DNA of 64,000 nucleotides from assembly GCF_965139615.1 (NCBI RefSeq), contig NZ_CBCSIQ010000001.1:62001-126000 (forward strand), written 5' to 3'. Source of the DNA: Kerstersia similis. Lineage in GTDB: Bacteria; Pseudomonadota; Gammaproteobacteria; Burkholderiales; Burkholderiaceae_B. Below the pieces are notes generated by a model. The model did not search any database and was not told where the DNA came from. It worked only from the letters and a program-made list of their open reading frames with translations. Below are positions 47,701 through 56,104 of the stretch, in pieces (within the stretch, counting starts at the first letter, position 1; each line of letters opens with the position of its first letter). Made by a program: the position numbers and the translations under genes.

Positions 47701-47860
47701 CCGATGCGCCGTTGTAGGTGGCGCGGATGGAGACGGAAGGGGGGGCGATATCCGGGTACTGCTCCAGGGGCAGCAGTTTGATCGACAGCAGGCCGGCCAG
47801 CATGATGACGATGGCGATAACCCAGGCGAAGATGGGGCGATCAATGAAAAAGCGGGACAC
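44729..47860 (-). CDS. RND multidrug efflux permease of the second pump
   Basis: 1043 residues. It opens MSRFFIDRPIFAWVIAIVIM. The proton-relay residues Asp407-Asp408 (LLVDDAIVVVEN) and Lys937 (GLAAKNGILIVEFA) are intact. It is a homotrimeric inner-membrane drug/proton antiporter of the HAE1 family, clearly distinct from the first pump's permease (for example SIKLLPLEQYPDIAPPSVSI at its start), so this is not a recent local duplication. The adaptor gene lies 21 bases upstream and the channel gene overlaps by one base. Confidence 0.95.
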   Translation of the reverse strand: MSRFFIDRPIFAWVIAIVIMLAGLLSIKLLPLEQYPDIAPPSVSIRATYNGASAETVENSVTQVIEQQMTGLDNLMYMSSTSSSSGTSQISLTFESGTNPDTAQVQVQNKLKQAERMLPEPVQDTGVTVTKSSGNIFMVLAFTSEDGSMNRTDIADYMAATLQDPIGRVNGVGNVQVMGSKYSMRIWLDPDKLRTYNLMPSDVSNAIQAQNNDVSSGALGALPSIQGQRLNATISSRSRLQTPEQFERIILKAAPNGSAVYLSDVATVELGSESYAISSQFNGKVSAGLGIELASDANALDVSHAVKEKLAQLSEFFPPGLSYQVAYDTTPFVQISIKEVVKTLIEAIVLVVLIMYLFLQNWRATLIPAIAVPIVLLGTFGVLAALGYSINTLSMFGMVLAIGLLVDDAIVVVENVERVMITEGLSPREATRKSMGQITGALVGIALVLTAVFLPMAFFGGATGMIYRQFSVTIAASMILSVLVAMTLTPALCASFLKPLPASAHASRRGPLGRFFGWFNHAFDRSATRYQHGVRRVITHRLASLFVYVLLLAVMALLFWRLPTSFLPEEDQGILMVQVKLNPGTTQEVTVETMGKLTDYALSQPEIQSVMAISGFSYSGNGQNVGMAFVKLKDWSERQANAQEIGRRISAEMAKVKDAQIFAMAPSGIPGMGRSTGFTLQLQDLGGVGHDALVDAKNELLRLAADNPNLINVRYGGQEDSPSFDIKIDDARAAALDVSLVDINNTLSIAMGGSYVNDFINRGRIKKVYVQGEAESRMLPQDINRWWVRNSNGEMVSFAAFSTNDWSQAPAALARFNGSAALEITGEPAPGVSSGTAMTEIASLVSRLPAGIGYAWSGLSYQEQISGAQAPLLYAVSLLFVFLCLAALYESWSIPFSVMLAVPIGIVGALLLTYSRGLANDVYFQVGLLATVGLAAKNGILIVEFARDLESRGMNLIDATLHASRMRLRPIIMTSLAFLLGVFPLVISSGAGAGGRHSLGTGVFGGTLVSTLLGIFFVPLFYVIVRSLMPGRKRVTRHDEDPS

Positions 47861-47881
47861 GTCGTCAGGCTCCTCGCGGGA

Positions 47882-49087
47882 TTAGCGTGCGGCAGGAGCG
47901 GGCGCAGCGGCCACCGCCTGGCTGTTTGCCTCCACCGGGTTCACGGTGGCGCCGGGCTTGAGCCGGCTGCCTCCCGCGATGACCAGGCGTTCGCCGGCCT
48001 GCAGGCCGGAGAGCACGATCCATTGGTCGCCCAGGGCATCACCCAGCTGAATGACGCGCTGGCTGAGCTGGTTGTCGTCGTCCACCAGCTGTACCGTGGC
48101 TTCGCCACGGGTGTTGCGGGTAATGGCGCTTTGCGGCACCAGGATGGCATTGTCATTGATGGCCATGGGCAGTTCCGCCCGGACATACATGCCGGGCAGC
48201 AGCAGGCCATCCGGATTGGGCAGTACGGCGCGCAGCAGGACATCGCCCGTGCCGGTGCCGACCGAGGTGCCGATGAATGCCAGCGAGCCGGTCTGGTCGT
48301 AGGTGCTGCCGTCCTCCAGCAGGACACGGACGTCTATGGCTTCGCCTGCGGACTTGAGTGCCCCACTGCTCATACGTTTGCGCAAAGACAGCAGCTGCGC
48401 GCTGGAAAGCGAGACATCCACATAGATAGGGTCGAGCTGCCGGATCGTGGTGAGCGGTGTTTCCTGATTGCTGGTCACCAGCGCGCCAGGGGTATAGCTG
48501 GATGTTCCCACCACACCGGAAATGGGTGCCTTGATCCGCGTGTAGTCCAGATTGATGCGAGCCGTCTGCAGTGCGGCCTGGGCGGCCAGAACCGCCGCTT
48601 CGTTCTGGCGCAGCGTGGCCTGAGCTTCATCGGCCGCCTGCTGGCTGACGGCGTCGAGCTTCAACAGGTTGGCATAGCGCTGGGCCTTGGGGCGGGCTGC
48701 CAGCACGGCCGCTTCCGCCTGGGCCAGATTGGCTTTGGCGCTGTCCAGGGCTGCTTGGTAGCTGGCCGGGTCGATCTGGTACAGCACCTCGCCCGCCTTG
48801 ACGTCCTGGCCTTCCGTGAAGAGCCGTTTCTGCAGGATGCCACCGACCTGAGGGCGGACATCGGAGATCATGTAGGCCACGGTACGACCGGGCAAGCGCT
48901 GGTTGACAGCCAAGGCCTGCGTGGCGACCGGCTGCACGATGACCTCTGCGACCGGGGCGGGTGGCGGCGCGGCCTTTTCATTGGAACAAGCCACCAGGGT
49001 GAGGGCCAGTAATACCAGCAGCAGAGGACGCTGGCCGTGCCGTGCAGAAAAGCGGAAGGAGCCGGAAGACGGACGAGCGGACATCAT
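47882..49087 (-). CDS. RND efflux periplasmic adaptor lipoprotein of the second pump
   Basis: 401 residues; ATG 49087 is followed directly by a second ATG. GAGG lies 5-8 bases upstream. Lipobox LVAC gives the acylated cysteine near residue 34. The lipoyl half-motifs are VRPQVGGILQKRLFTEGQDV and IKAPISGVVGTSS, separated by the Ala/Gln-rich coiled-coil hairpin. It is first in the operon. No regulator gene is adjacent: the next gene upstream is tex. Control must therefore come from elsewhere, or expression is constitutive. Confidence 0.92.
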   Translation of the reverse strand: MMSARPSSGSFRFSARHGQRPLLLVLLALTLVACSNEKAAPPPAPVAEVIVQPVATQALAVNQRLPGRTVAYMISDVRPQVGGILQKRLFTEGQDVKAGEVLYQIDPASYQAALDSAKANLAQAEAAVLAARPKAQRYANLLKLDAVSQQAADEAQATLRQNEAAVLAAQAALQTARINLDYTRIKAPISGVVGTSSYTPGALVTSNQETPLTTIRQLDPIYVDVSLSSAQLLSLRKRMSSGALKSAGEAIDVRVLLEDGSTYDQTGSLAFIGTSVGTGTGDVLLRAVLPNPDGLLLPGMYVRAELPMAINDNAILVPQSAITRNTRGEATVQLVDDDNQLSQRVIQLGDALGDQWIVLSGLQAGERLVIAGGSRLKPGATVNPVEANSQAVAAAPAPAAR

Positions 49088-49443
49088 GAAAACCTCGGAT
49101 CGCTGGGAACGTTACTCTAACCCGGGAATGTGCAGGAAATTTGAAACGGGGGCTCAGGGCCATGCCCGCAGGCGGGCATGGCGGCTGGATCAGGGCAGCC
49201 GGGCAGGGGAAATCCGCTGCCGGGCGGGCTGCCACGCTGTCCGCAGCCGCGGCAGGTGCGCCGGGGCAGCATGATGAGAGGGCCGGGGACAGTGTCGGGT
49301 CAGGTGGAATGACAGCCGGCAGTGGCAAGCCATGCCGAGAGCCGTGGCGGTCGTGGCCGCCCTGCGCCGTTTCTGTACGTTGCGGGGCGGAACCTTGGTG
49401 GCCTTCGCTGTGGCCTTGGCTGTGTGGCCTAGGTTTGGGACGT
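49088..49443. other. Intergenic region between tex and the second RND operon
   Basis: 356 bases with no supported gene. It must contain the pump promoter and the 3' end of the tex mRNA. The only strong structure is the palindrome at 49159-49182. Confidence 0.55.
49159..49182. other. Perfect 11-bp palindrome upstream of the second RND pump
   Basis: GCCATGCCCGC-AG-GCGGGCATGGC, about 75 bases before the adaptor start. It could be an operator for a distant regulator or a T-less hairpin at the end of the tex transcript. Confidence 0.5.
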
Positions 49444-51822
49444 TCAGCGCTTCAGCTTGGCCAGGGCTGCTGCCATGGCATTGTTGAAGGGCGCGGCATC
49501 GCCACGGCCTTTGCCGCCTTGTCCTGCGGCCGGGCTATTGCTGCGCCGGCCGGCAGGCGCATCGTTGCCGCGGCGTGCGGCAGGCAGTGCATCGTCATTG
49601 AGGCGCATGGTCAGGGCGACGCGCTTGCGCGCCGCATCCACTTCCAGCACCTTGACGGTGACCGTCTGGCCGACCCGAACCACATCGCGCGGATCCTTCA
49701 CGAATTTTTCCGATAGCGCCGAGATATGCACCAGCCCGTCCTGGTGAACGCCGATGTCCACAAATGCGCCGAAGTTCGCCACGTTGGTAATCACGCCTTC
49801 CAGCACCATGCCGGGCAACAGGTCATTGAGCGTTTCCACGCCTTCCTTGAATTGCGCGGTCTTGAACTCCGGGCGCGGGTCGCGGCCCGGTTTTTCCAGT
49901 TCGGAAAAGATGTCGCGTACCGTGGGCAGGCCGAAGCGCTCATCGGTGAACTCGCTGGGCGACAGGCCTTTGAGCGCTTCCCGCTGGCCGATCACCTGGC
50001 GAACGTCTGCCTTGATTTTGTCGAGGATACGGGCCACGACGGGGTAGGCTTCCGGGTGCACCGAAGACGCATCCAGCGGATTGGCGCCATTGGGAATGCG
50101 CAGAAAACCGGCCGCCTGCTCGAATGCCTTGTCGCCGAAGCGGGGAACATCCTTGAGCTTGCTGCGCTCGGGGAAGGGGCCGTGCTGGTCGCGATAGGCA
50201 ACGATATTGCGCGCCACCAGCGCACTCAGGCCCGATACTCGGGTCAGCAGCGCGGCGGATGCCGTGTTCACATCCACGCCCACTGCGTTCACGCAGTCTT
50301 CGACGACGGCGTCCAGGGAGCGGGCCAGTTCCCGTTGATTGACGTCATGCTGGTATTGCCCCACGCCGATGGCTTTGGGGTCGATCTTGACCAGTTCCGC
50401 CAGCGGATCCTGCAGGCGGCGCGCGATGGAGGCGGCGCCGCGCAGGCTGACGTCCAGGTCGGGGAATTCCAGTGCCGCCAGTTCCGAGGCGGAATAGACC
50501 GAGGCGCCGGCTTCAGACACCACGACGCGGGTCAGGCTCAGCTCCGGGTGGCGCGCCATCAGGTCGGCCACGAGCTTTTCCGTTTCGCGCGAGGCAGTGC
50601 CATTGCCGATGGCGACGAGTTCAATACCATGGCGTGCAGCCAGCGCCGCCAGTGTGCGCAGCGAGCCTTCCCGGTCGCGGCGCGGCTCGAAGGGATACAC
50701 CGTGGCCGTTTCCAGCAGTTTGCCGGTGCGGTCGATGGCAGCTACCTTGACGCCGGTGCGGATGCCAGGGTCCAGGCCCAGCACGGCTTTGGGGCCGGCT
50801 GGGGCGGCCAGCAGCAGATCCTTGAGGTTGGCGGCAAAGACGCGGATGGCCTCGGCTTCCGCATCTTCGCGCAGGCGGGCGAGCATTTCGCTTTCGAAGG
50901 CGGTCAGCAACTTGACGCGCCAGGTCCAGCGGCAAACATCACCGATCCAGCGTTCGCGTGCCGTGGCATCAGCAGCGTAAAGCGAGTCGTTCCAGCCGCA
51001 ATGATGGGCGATGCGCGACACGCAGGGGTGAGGCAGCAGGGCTTCCTGTTCGGCTTCCAGGCCTACGCGCAGGTCCAGCACACCTTGCTGGCGGCCACGC
51101 AGCAAGGCGAGAATGCGGTGCGACGGCAGGCTGCGCAGCGTTTCGTTGAAATCGAACCAGTCGCGGAAGTTGGCGCCTTCGCTTTCCTTGCCTTCCACGA
51201 CCTTGGCATAAAGCAGGCCGGTGCGCCAGACAAAATCACGCAGGCTGGCCAGCAGGTCGGCGTCTTCGGCATAGCGCTCGGCCAGAATGTCGCGCGCACC
51301 GTCCAGCGCGGCCTTGGCGTCGGCAAAACCTGCCTCGGCGTTCAGGTAGCTGGCGGCCAGCGTGGCAGGGTCGGCCGTGGCATCGGCAAGAATGGCATCG
51401 ACCAGGGCATCCAGCCCGGCTTCGCGGGCGATCTGCGCACGGGTGCGGCGCTTGGGCTTGTAGGGCGCGTACAGGTCTTCCAGCCGTTGCTTGGTATCAG
51501 CCTGCGAAATTTCCTGGTGCAGGGCCGGGGTCAGCTTGCCTTGTTCGTGGATGGAAGCGAGGATGGCGCTGCGGCGTTCTTCGAGTTCGCGCAGGTAGGA
51601 CAAGCGCACTTCGAGGTTGCGCAGCACCGTGTCATCCAGGCCGCCGGTCACTTCCTTGCGGTAGCGGGCGATGAAAGGAACCGTGGCGCCATCGTCGAGC
51701 AGGCCGATCGTGGCGGCCACCTGGGCGGCGCGGACGGACAGTTCCGTGGCAAGCTGGGCAATGATGCGCTGCTGGGCCAGTTCGGGCGATTCGGCAACGT
51801 AAATGGCGGTCGTGTCAGACAT
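49444..51822 (-). CDS. tex: Tex family RNA-binding transcription protein
   Basis: 792 residues. Domains in order: N-terminal helical Tex domain with PFIARYRKEVTGGLDD near 49, the LYAPYKPKRRTRAQIAREAGL block near 117, a YqgF/RNase H-like domain near 330 (VLGLDPGIRTGVKVAAID), helix-hairpin-helix repeats near 500 to 560, and an S1 RNA-binding domain near 668-738 (GVITNVANFGAFVDIGVHQDGLVHIS). The last ~50 residues are basic and disordered. Tex was first described as a regulator of toxin expression in Bordetella pertussis and is essential or important there; the exact mechanism is unclear. It is divergent from the DinG-type helicase. Confidence 0.95.
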   Translation of the reverse strand: MSDTTAIYVAESPELAQQRIIAQLATELSVRAAQVAATIGLLDDGATVPFIARYRKEVTGGLDDTVLRNLEVRLSYLRELEERRSAILASIHEQGKLTPALHQEISQADTKQRLEDLYAPYKPKRRTRAQIAREAGLDALVDAILADATADPATLAASYLNAEAGFADAKAALDGARDILAERYAEDADLLASLRDFVWRTGLLYAKVVEGKESEGANFRDWFDFNETLRSLPSHRILALLRGRQQGVLDLRVGLEAEQEALLPHPCVSRIAHHCGWNDSLYAADATARERWIGDVCRWTWRVKLLTAFESEMLARLREDAEAEAIRVFAANLKDLLLAAPAGPKAVLGLDPGIRTGVKVAAIDRTGKLLETATVYPFEPRRDREGSLRTLAALAARHGIELVAIGNGTASRETEKLVADLMARHPELSLTRVVVSEAGASVYSASELAALEFPDLDVSLRGAASIARRLQDPLAELVKIDPKAIGVGQYQHDVNQRELARSLDAVVEDCVNAVGVDVNTASAALLTRVSGLSALVARNIVAYRDQHGPFPERSKLKDVPRFGDKAFEQAAGFLRIPNGANPLDASSVHPEAYPVVARILDKIKADVRQVIGQREALKGLSPSEFTDERFGLPTVRDIFSELEKPGRDPRPEFKTAQFKEGVETLNDLLPGMVLEGVITNVANFGAFVDIGVHQDGLVHISALSEKFVKDPRDVVRVGQTVTVKVLEVDAARKRVALTMRLNDDALPAARRGNDAPAGRRSNSPAAGQGGKGRGDAAPFNNAMAAALAKLKR

Positions 51823-51976
51823 GGAGTACCAGGTAATCTACAGGATGAATCAACAGGACAAGTGGCCGATTTTGCCATAAGTGCCTGGGTCGGCCGTGCG
51901 GCAGGCGCTATGATCTTGCATTGGTTTGCGCTGCGGCCCTGGAAATCATGGCCAGGCAGCGCCGATGGGCTGCAGC

Positions 51977-52001
51977 ATCACGCAGCATTGCGCTGCGTGA
52001 T
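51977..52001. other. 10-bp inverted repeat upstream of the DinG-type helicase gene
   Basis: ATCACGCAGC / GCTGCGTGAT with a 5-base loop, 58 bases before the helicase start. It may be an operator or a leader hairpin. Confidence 0.4.
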
Positions 52002-52058
52002 ATAGGCAGCAGATGCCGCGCGGCGGCCGATCATGGCCGCAATTCATACGGAAGGTTC

Positions 52059-54125
52059 ATGCTGGAAACACAGGTGGCGGCGCAGTTTGCCGAGGATGGG
52101 GCGCTGGCCCGGGTGCCGGGGTTCCGCCCGCGCGCGGCGCAAGTGGAGCTGGCGCGCGCCATTGCCAGAACATTGAGCAACGGTTCCACGCTGGTGGCCG
52201 AAGCCGGTACGGGAACGGGCAAGACCTGGGCCTATCTGGTGCCTGCCCTGCTGGCGGGCGGCAAAGTGCTGATTTCCACCGGTACCCGGACACTGCAGGA
52301 TCAATTATTCAAGCGCGACCTTCCTCGGGTACGGGCGGCGCTTGCGGTACCCGCTACCGTGGCCCTCCTGAAGGGGCGCGGCAATTATGTCTGCCACTAT
52401 CACCTGGCCAATCTTGAGCAGGACGACAGGGGCCTGCGCTCGCGCGCAGAAATCAGCCAGCTGCGGCGCATCCGTCTGTTTGCCAACGAAAGCCAGACCG
52501 GCGACCGGGCCGACTTGGCAACGGTGCCGGAAACCGCCGAAATCTGGCAGCGCGTCACTTCGACGCATGACAACTGCCTGGGGCAGGAATGCCCGAACGT
52601 GCGCGATTGCTTTGTGATCAAGGCGCGTCGCCAGGCGCAGGAAGCCGATATCGTCGTGGTCAATCACGCTTTGTTCATGGCGGATCTGGCCTTGCGGGAA
52701 GAAGGCGTGACCGATCTGCTGCCGGAAGCCTCGGCAGTGATTTTTGATGAAGCCCACCAGTTGCCGGATACCGCCACGCGTTTCCTGGGCGATAGCCTGT
52801 CCACGCACCAGTTGCTGGATCTGGCGCGCCAGGTGCAGGCAGTGGGGCTGGCCCAGGCGCGCGAATCCTGTCATTGGGCCGAGCTGTGCGGCGCGCTGGA
52901 AACGGCGGTGCGTGAATGGCGGTTGAGCTGTGCACCGCTGGAGCAGGTACCGGGCCGCAAGGCCACGCTTGAAAACCTGCTGCGTTTCGGCATAGATGAT
53001 TTCAGCAGCAGGCTGGAGGCGGTTGGCGATGCCTTGGCGCAAATGGAAGCCGTGCTCAAGGCTTGTGCCGAGCGCCACCCTGATCTGGCGGCGGCGCAAC
53101 GGACAGTGCAGGGCATGGCTGCGCGGCTGGCGCGCTGGCAAGGCAAGACAGCGCCCGCGGCGGCAGCACCTGCCGCTGGCAGCGCCCCGGATGCCGCTGC
53201 CGGGACGGCGTCCGGCGCTGCCGTGCGCTGGGTGGAACTGGGGGCGCATCACTTGCGCATCCAGCGCGCACCGCTATCGGTCAGTGACACTTTTTCGCGC
53301 TGCCGGGTGCCTGGGCAGGCCTGGGTCATGACCTCGGCCACGTTATCGGTCTGGGGAGATTTTGCGCACTTCATCGACCAGCTGGGCTTGTCGGGGGCGG
53401 ATATCGGCTATTGGGAGTCGCCTTTTGATTATGCGTCGCAGGGCCTGCTATTCGTGCCGCGTTCGCTGCCCGAACCGCAGTCGCCCCGGTTTACCGAAGA
53501 CTTTGTTGCCATGCTGGCCGATGTGCTGGCGGCCAGCGAAGGCGGCGCGCTGGTGTTGTGCACTACTTTGCGGGCCGTGGAACGGATTGCCCAGGCGCTT
53601 GAGGTCATCTATGACGAACGCGGCTGGGATTGGCCGCTGATGCGGCAGGGGCAGGGCGCGCGCGGCGAGCTGCTGGAGCGGTTTCGCAAGGAGCCGCGTG
53701 CCGTGCTGGTGGGCAGCGCCACCTTCTGGGAAGGCGTGGATGTGCCGGGTGACGCCCTGCGCCTGGTCGCGATCGACAAACTCCCGTTCGCGCCGCCGGA
53801 CGACCCGGTGGTCGAGGCCAGGGTGCGGGCCTGCCGCGAACGTGGCGGCAATCCTTTCGGGGAATATCAATTGCCGGAAGCCGCGATTGCGCTCAAGCAG
53901 GGCGCGGGCCGGCTGATCCGTACCGAGTCGGACTGGGGAGTCTTGATGGTGGCCGATAGCCGGCTGGTGGACAAACCTTATGGCAAGCGTCTGTGGCGCG
54001 GATTGCCGCCCTTCAAACGCACCCGCAGCGTCGAGGATGTGAAAGCGTTCTTCCATGAACGCCGTGCAGCCAGGGCGGCGGCAGGCGCCGGTGCTGCGCC
54101 GGTGGGAACCAGCCCCCAGGAGTAG
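52059..54125 (+). CDS. ATP-dependent DNA helicase, DinG/YoaA (XPD-like) family
   Basis: 688 residues from ATG 52059 with GGAAGG just upstream; the frame extends further but the extra residues look non-coding. Walker A is GTGTGKT with Lys55, and the DEAH box is at 230-233. Four cysteines (112, 173, 178, 184) are spaced as in the Fe-S cluster of XPD-like helicases. The C-terminal helicase half includes FWEGVDVPGD and a QGAGRLIRTESDWG motif VI. It unwinds 5'-to-3' forked or R-loop DNA in repair and conflict resolution. YoaA is the closest match by length; DinG is possible. A ~40-residue Ala/Pro-rich insert lies near 365-390. Confidence 0.9.
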   Translation: MLETQVAAQFAEDGALARVPGFRPRAAQVELARAIARTLSNGSTLVAEAGTGTGKTWAYLVPALLAGGKVLISTGTRTLQDQLFKRDLPRVRAALAVPATVALLKGRGNYVCHYHLANLEQDDRGLRSRAEISQLRRIRLFANESQTGDRADLATVPETAEIWQRVTSTHDNCLGQECPNVRDCFVIKARRQAQEADIVVVNHALFMADLALREEGVTDLLPEASAVIFDEAHQLPDTATRFLGDSLSTHQLLDLARQVQAVGLAQARESCHWAELCGALETAVREWRLSCAPLEQVPGRKATLENLLRFGIDDFSSRLEAVGDALAQMEAVLKACAERHPDLAAAQRTVQGMAARLARWQGKTAPAAAAPAAGSAPDAAAGTASGAAVRWVELGAHHLRIQRAPLSVSDTFSRCRVPGQAWVMTSATLSVWGDFAHFIDQLGLSGADIGYWESPFDYASQGLLFVPRSLPEPQSPRFTEDFVAMLADVLAASEGGALVLCTTLRAVERIAQALEVIYDERGWDWPLMRQGQGARGELLERFRKEPRAVLVGSATFWEGVDVPGDALRLVAIDKLPFAPPDDPVVEARVRACRERGGNPFGEYQLPEAAIALKQGAGRLIRTESDWGVLMVADSRLVDKPYGKRLWRGLPPFKRTRSVEDVKAFFHERRAARAAAGAGAAPVGTSPQE

Positions 54126-54236
54126 GCGACAGCCGCCCCGGCCCGATGGGCAGGCAGGGGCGACGCCGCAATGTCGCTGCCGGGCCGCCTGTGCCCGTCA
54201 GCGCATCCTCTGGAATGGTCGCCCGGATACCGGTGA

Positions 54237-55088
54237 TCAGAACCAGCCGATCGGGTTCCACCACGACGGCTTGTCGTCATAGTCGCTGTTCATGACCAGC
54301 GTGGCATTGGGGAAGTTGGCCAGCAGCACGCGCTGGGTATCGTCGCGCAGGTCGTTCTGGCCCAGCTTGTCGTAGGCCAGCACCATGAGCTTGAGGGCTT
54401 CTTCGGTGGCGGGCGCCCCTTCAAAATCGGTGATGACGGCCTGCGCGCGATTGATGGCGGCCAGATAGGCGGCGCGTTCGAAGTAATAGCGTGCGACGTG
54501 TACTTCGTTCATGGCGATGGTATTGACCAGCCATGCCATGCGGTCACGGGCTTCCTGGGCATACTTGCTGTCCGGGTAGCGCGTGATCAGCTCGTTGAAG
54601 GCGTCGTACGACTGGCGCAGCCCCTTGGGGTCGCGTTCCGAGGGATCCTGGCCCGTCAGGTTGGCCATGAAAGCGCTGGGCGGCGTGAAGCTGATCAGGC
54701 CCTTCAGGTACAGCATGTAATCCGTGCCGGGATGGTTGGGATACTGTTGCTGGAAGCGGTCGATCGTGGCGAGTGCCTGGTCCGGCTCGCTATCGCGCCA
54801 GTTGACATAGGCAAGGTCGATCATTGCCTGTTGGGCATAGACGCCGAAGGGGTAGCGGCTTTCCAGGCTGACGAGACGGTTGCGGGCAGCAGTCCAGTTA
54901 CCCGAGTCGATTTCCGCCTTGGCGTCCTGATAAAGCTGTTCCGCCGTCCAGGTGGCAGTGATGTCGCGTTCGCGGCCGGCAGTGCCGCATGCAGACAGCA
55001 GCACGGCCGAGCCCAGGACGATGGGCAGCAGCACGGAGCGGCTGAATGAGCCGCGACGGCGGAAGGAAATGGCAATCTGGCTGATCAC
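54237..55088 (-). CDS. bamD: Outer membrane protein assembly factor BamD
   Basis: 283 residues if translation starts at GTG 55088, which has AAGGA 8 bases upstream; an ATG at 55112 would give 291 but has no ribosome site and lies almost at the likely transcription start. It is a lipoprotein with lipobox LSAC (Cys34). Five TPR-like repeats follow (AEQLYQDAKAEIDSGNWTAARNRL, SRYPFGVYAQQAMIDLAYV). BamD is the essential non-barrel subunit of the BAM complex that inserts outer-membrane proteins. It is divergent from rluD, the same pairing as in E. coli. Confidence 0.93.
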   Translation of the reverse strand: MISQIAISFRRRGSFSRSVLLPIVLGSAVLLSACGTAGRERDITATWTAEQLYQDAKAEIDSGNWTAARNRLVSLESRYPFGVYAQQAMIDLAYVNWRDSEPDQALATIDRFQQQYPNHPGTDYMLYLKGLISFTPPSAFMANLTGQDPSERDPKGLRQSYDAFNELITRYPDSKYAQEARDRMAWLVNTIAMNEVHVARYYFERAAYLAAINRAQAVITDFEGAPATEEALKLMVLAYDKLGQNDLRDDTQRVLLANFPNATLVMNSDYDDKPSWWNPIGWF

Positions 55089-55121
55089 GGAATATATCCT
55101 TGGTGTTAGCATTCCGGGCTG

Positions 55122-55127
55122 ATTATA
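55122..55127 (-). promoter_or_regulatory. Consensus -10 element for bamD
   Basis: The reverse strand reads TATAAT exactly, 34 bases upstream of GTG 55088. The -35 region is poor (ACGTTC at 17-base spacing). It lies in the narrow bamD/rluD gap, so both promoters must overlap. Confidence 0.45.
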
Positions 55128-55138
55128 AGATCGACACC

Positions 55139-56104
55139 ATGCCTGAACGTACTGATAGCCCGGTTTCTTTGTCAGATGATGACGCTTTGGAGTTGGTTGT
55201 GCCGGAATCGTTCCGCGCCGACCGGCTCGACAAGGTCTTGGCCGCGCTGCTTGAAGGGCACTCGCGGGCCCGTCTGCAGGGCTGGATCGAAGCGGGTGCG
55301 GTGCGTATCAATGAGAATCCGGCGCCGGCCAAGGTCCGCAGTACGGTCTATCCGGGCGATGTGCTGACGGTCGTGCCGCAGCCGGCGCCCGAAGATAAGG
55401 CCTTCGAGCCGGAGGATGTCGCCTTCGAGGTAATGGCCGACAGCCCGGACTGGATTGTCGTCAACAAGCCCGCCGGGCTGGTCACGCATCCCGGCGCGGG
55501 CAATTGGCATGGCACCTTGCTCAATGGCCTGCTGTTCCGCTATCCGGAGCTGGCCGCCGTCGCGCGTGCAGGCATTGTGCATCGGCTTGATAAAGATACT
55601 TCCGGGCTGCTGGTCGTGGCGCGCAATGAATTGGCCCAGACGCATCTGGTGCGGCAGCTGCAGGCGCGTACCATGGGGCGGGAGTATCTGGCCCTGGTGC
55701 ATGGCTGGGTGGCGCGGGATGGTATCGTGGACCGCGCCATCGGCCGTGACCGGCGTGTGCCGGTCCGCATGGCGGTGGAGAGCCCGGTGGCGCCGAAGCC
55801 AGCGGTGACGCACTATGCGGTAGCGGCGCGCGGAAAAGTCGATGGGCTGCCTGTGACGGCAGTGGTGTGCCGGCTGGAAACGGGCCGCACGCACCAGATA
55901 CGCGTACATCTCGCCAGCTTGGGACATCCCTTGCTGGCGGATGAAATCTACGGTGGCCGCCGGGTGGGCAGTGCGCAGCGGCAAATGCTGCATGCGCGTG
56001 CCCTGCGTTTCGACGATCCGGCAGGCCACGGGCTGCGCCAGTGGCAGGCGCCTGTGCCTGCCGATATGCAGCAAGTCAGGGAGACAATCGCATGGGACGA
56101 GTAG
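55139..56104 (+). CDS. rluD: 23S rRNA pseudouridine synthase D
   Basis: 321 residues from ATG 55139. An S4 RNA-binding domain (about 22-80, ADRLDKVLAALLEGHSRARLQGWI) precedes the RluA-type catalytic domain with Asp151 in HRLDKDTSG. It makes pseudouridines in helix 69 of 23S rRNA (1911, 1915, 1917 in E. coli), important for subunit joining. C-terminal RTHQIRVHLASLGHP is also conserved. Its last 13 bases overlap pgeF, so the two are co-transcribed. Confidence 0.94.
   Translation: MPERTDSPVSLSDDDALELVVPESFRADRLDKVLAALLEGHSRARLQGWIEAGAVRINENPAPAKVRSTVYPGDVLTVVPQPAPEDKAFEPEDVAFEVMADSPDWIVVNKPAGLVTHPGAGNWHGTLLNGLLFRYPELAAVARAGIVHRLDKDTSGLLVVARNELAQTHLVRQLQARTMGREYLALVHGWVARDGIVDRAIGRDRRVPVRMAVESPVAPKPAVTHYAVAARGKVDGLPVTAVVCRLETGRTHQIRVHLASLGHPLLADEIYGGRRVGSAQRQMLHARALRFDDPAGHGLRQWQAPVPADMQQVRETIAWDE

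Noticed and set aside
49726..52005. A 759-codon forward frame opposite tex
   Set aside because: It is the antisense shadow of tex; its translation is low in structure and unlike any family I know.
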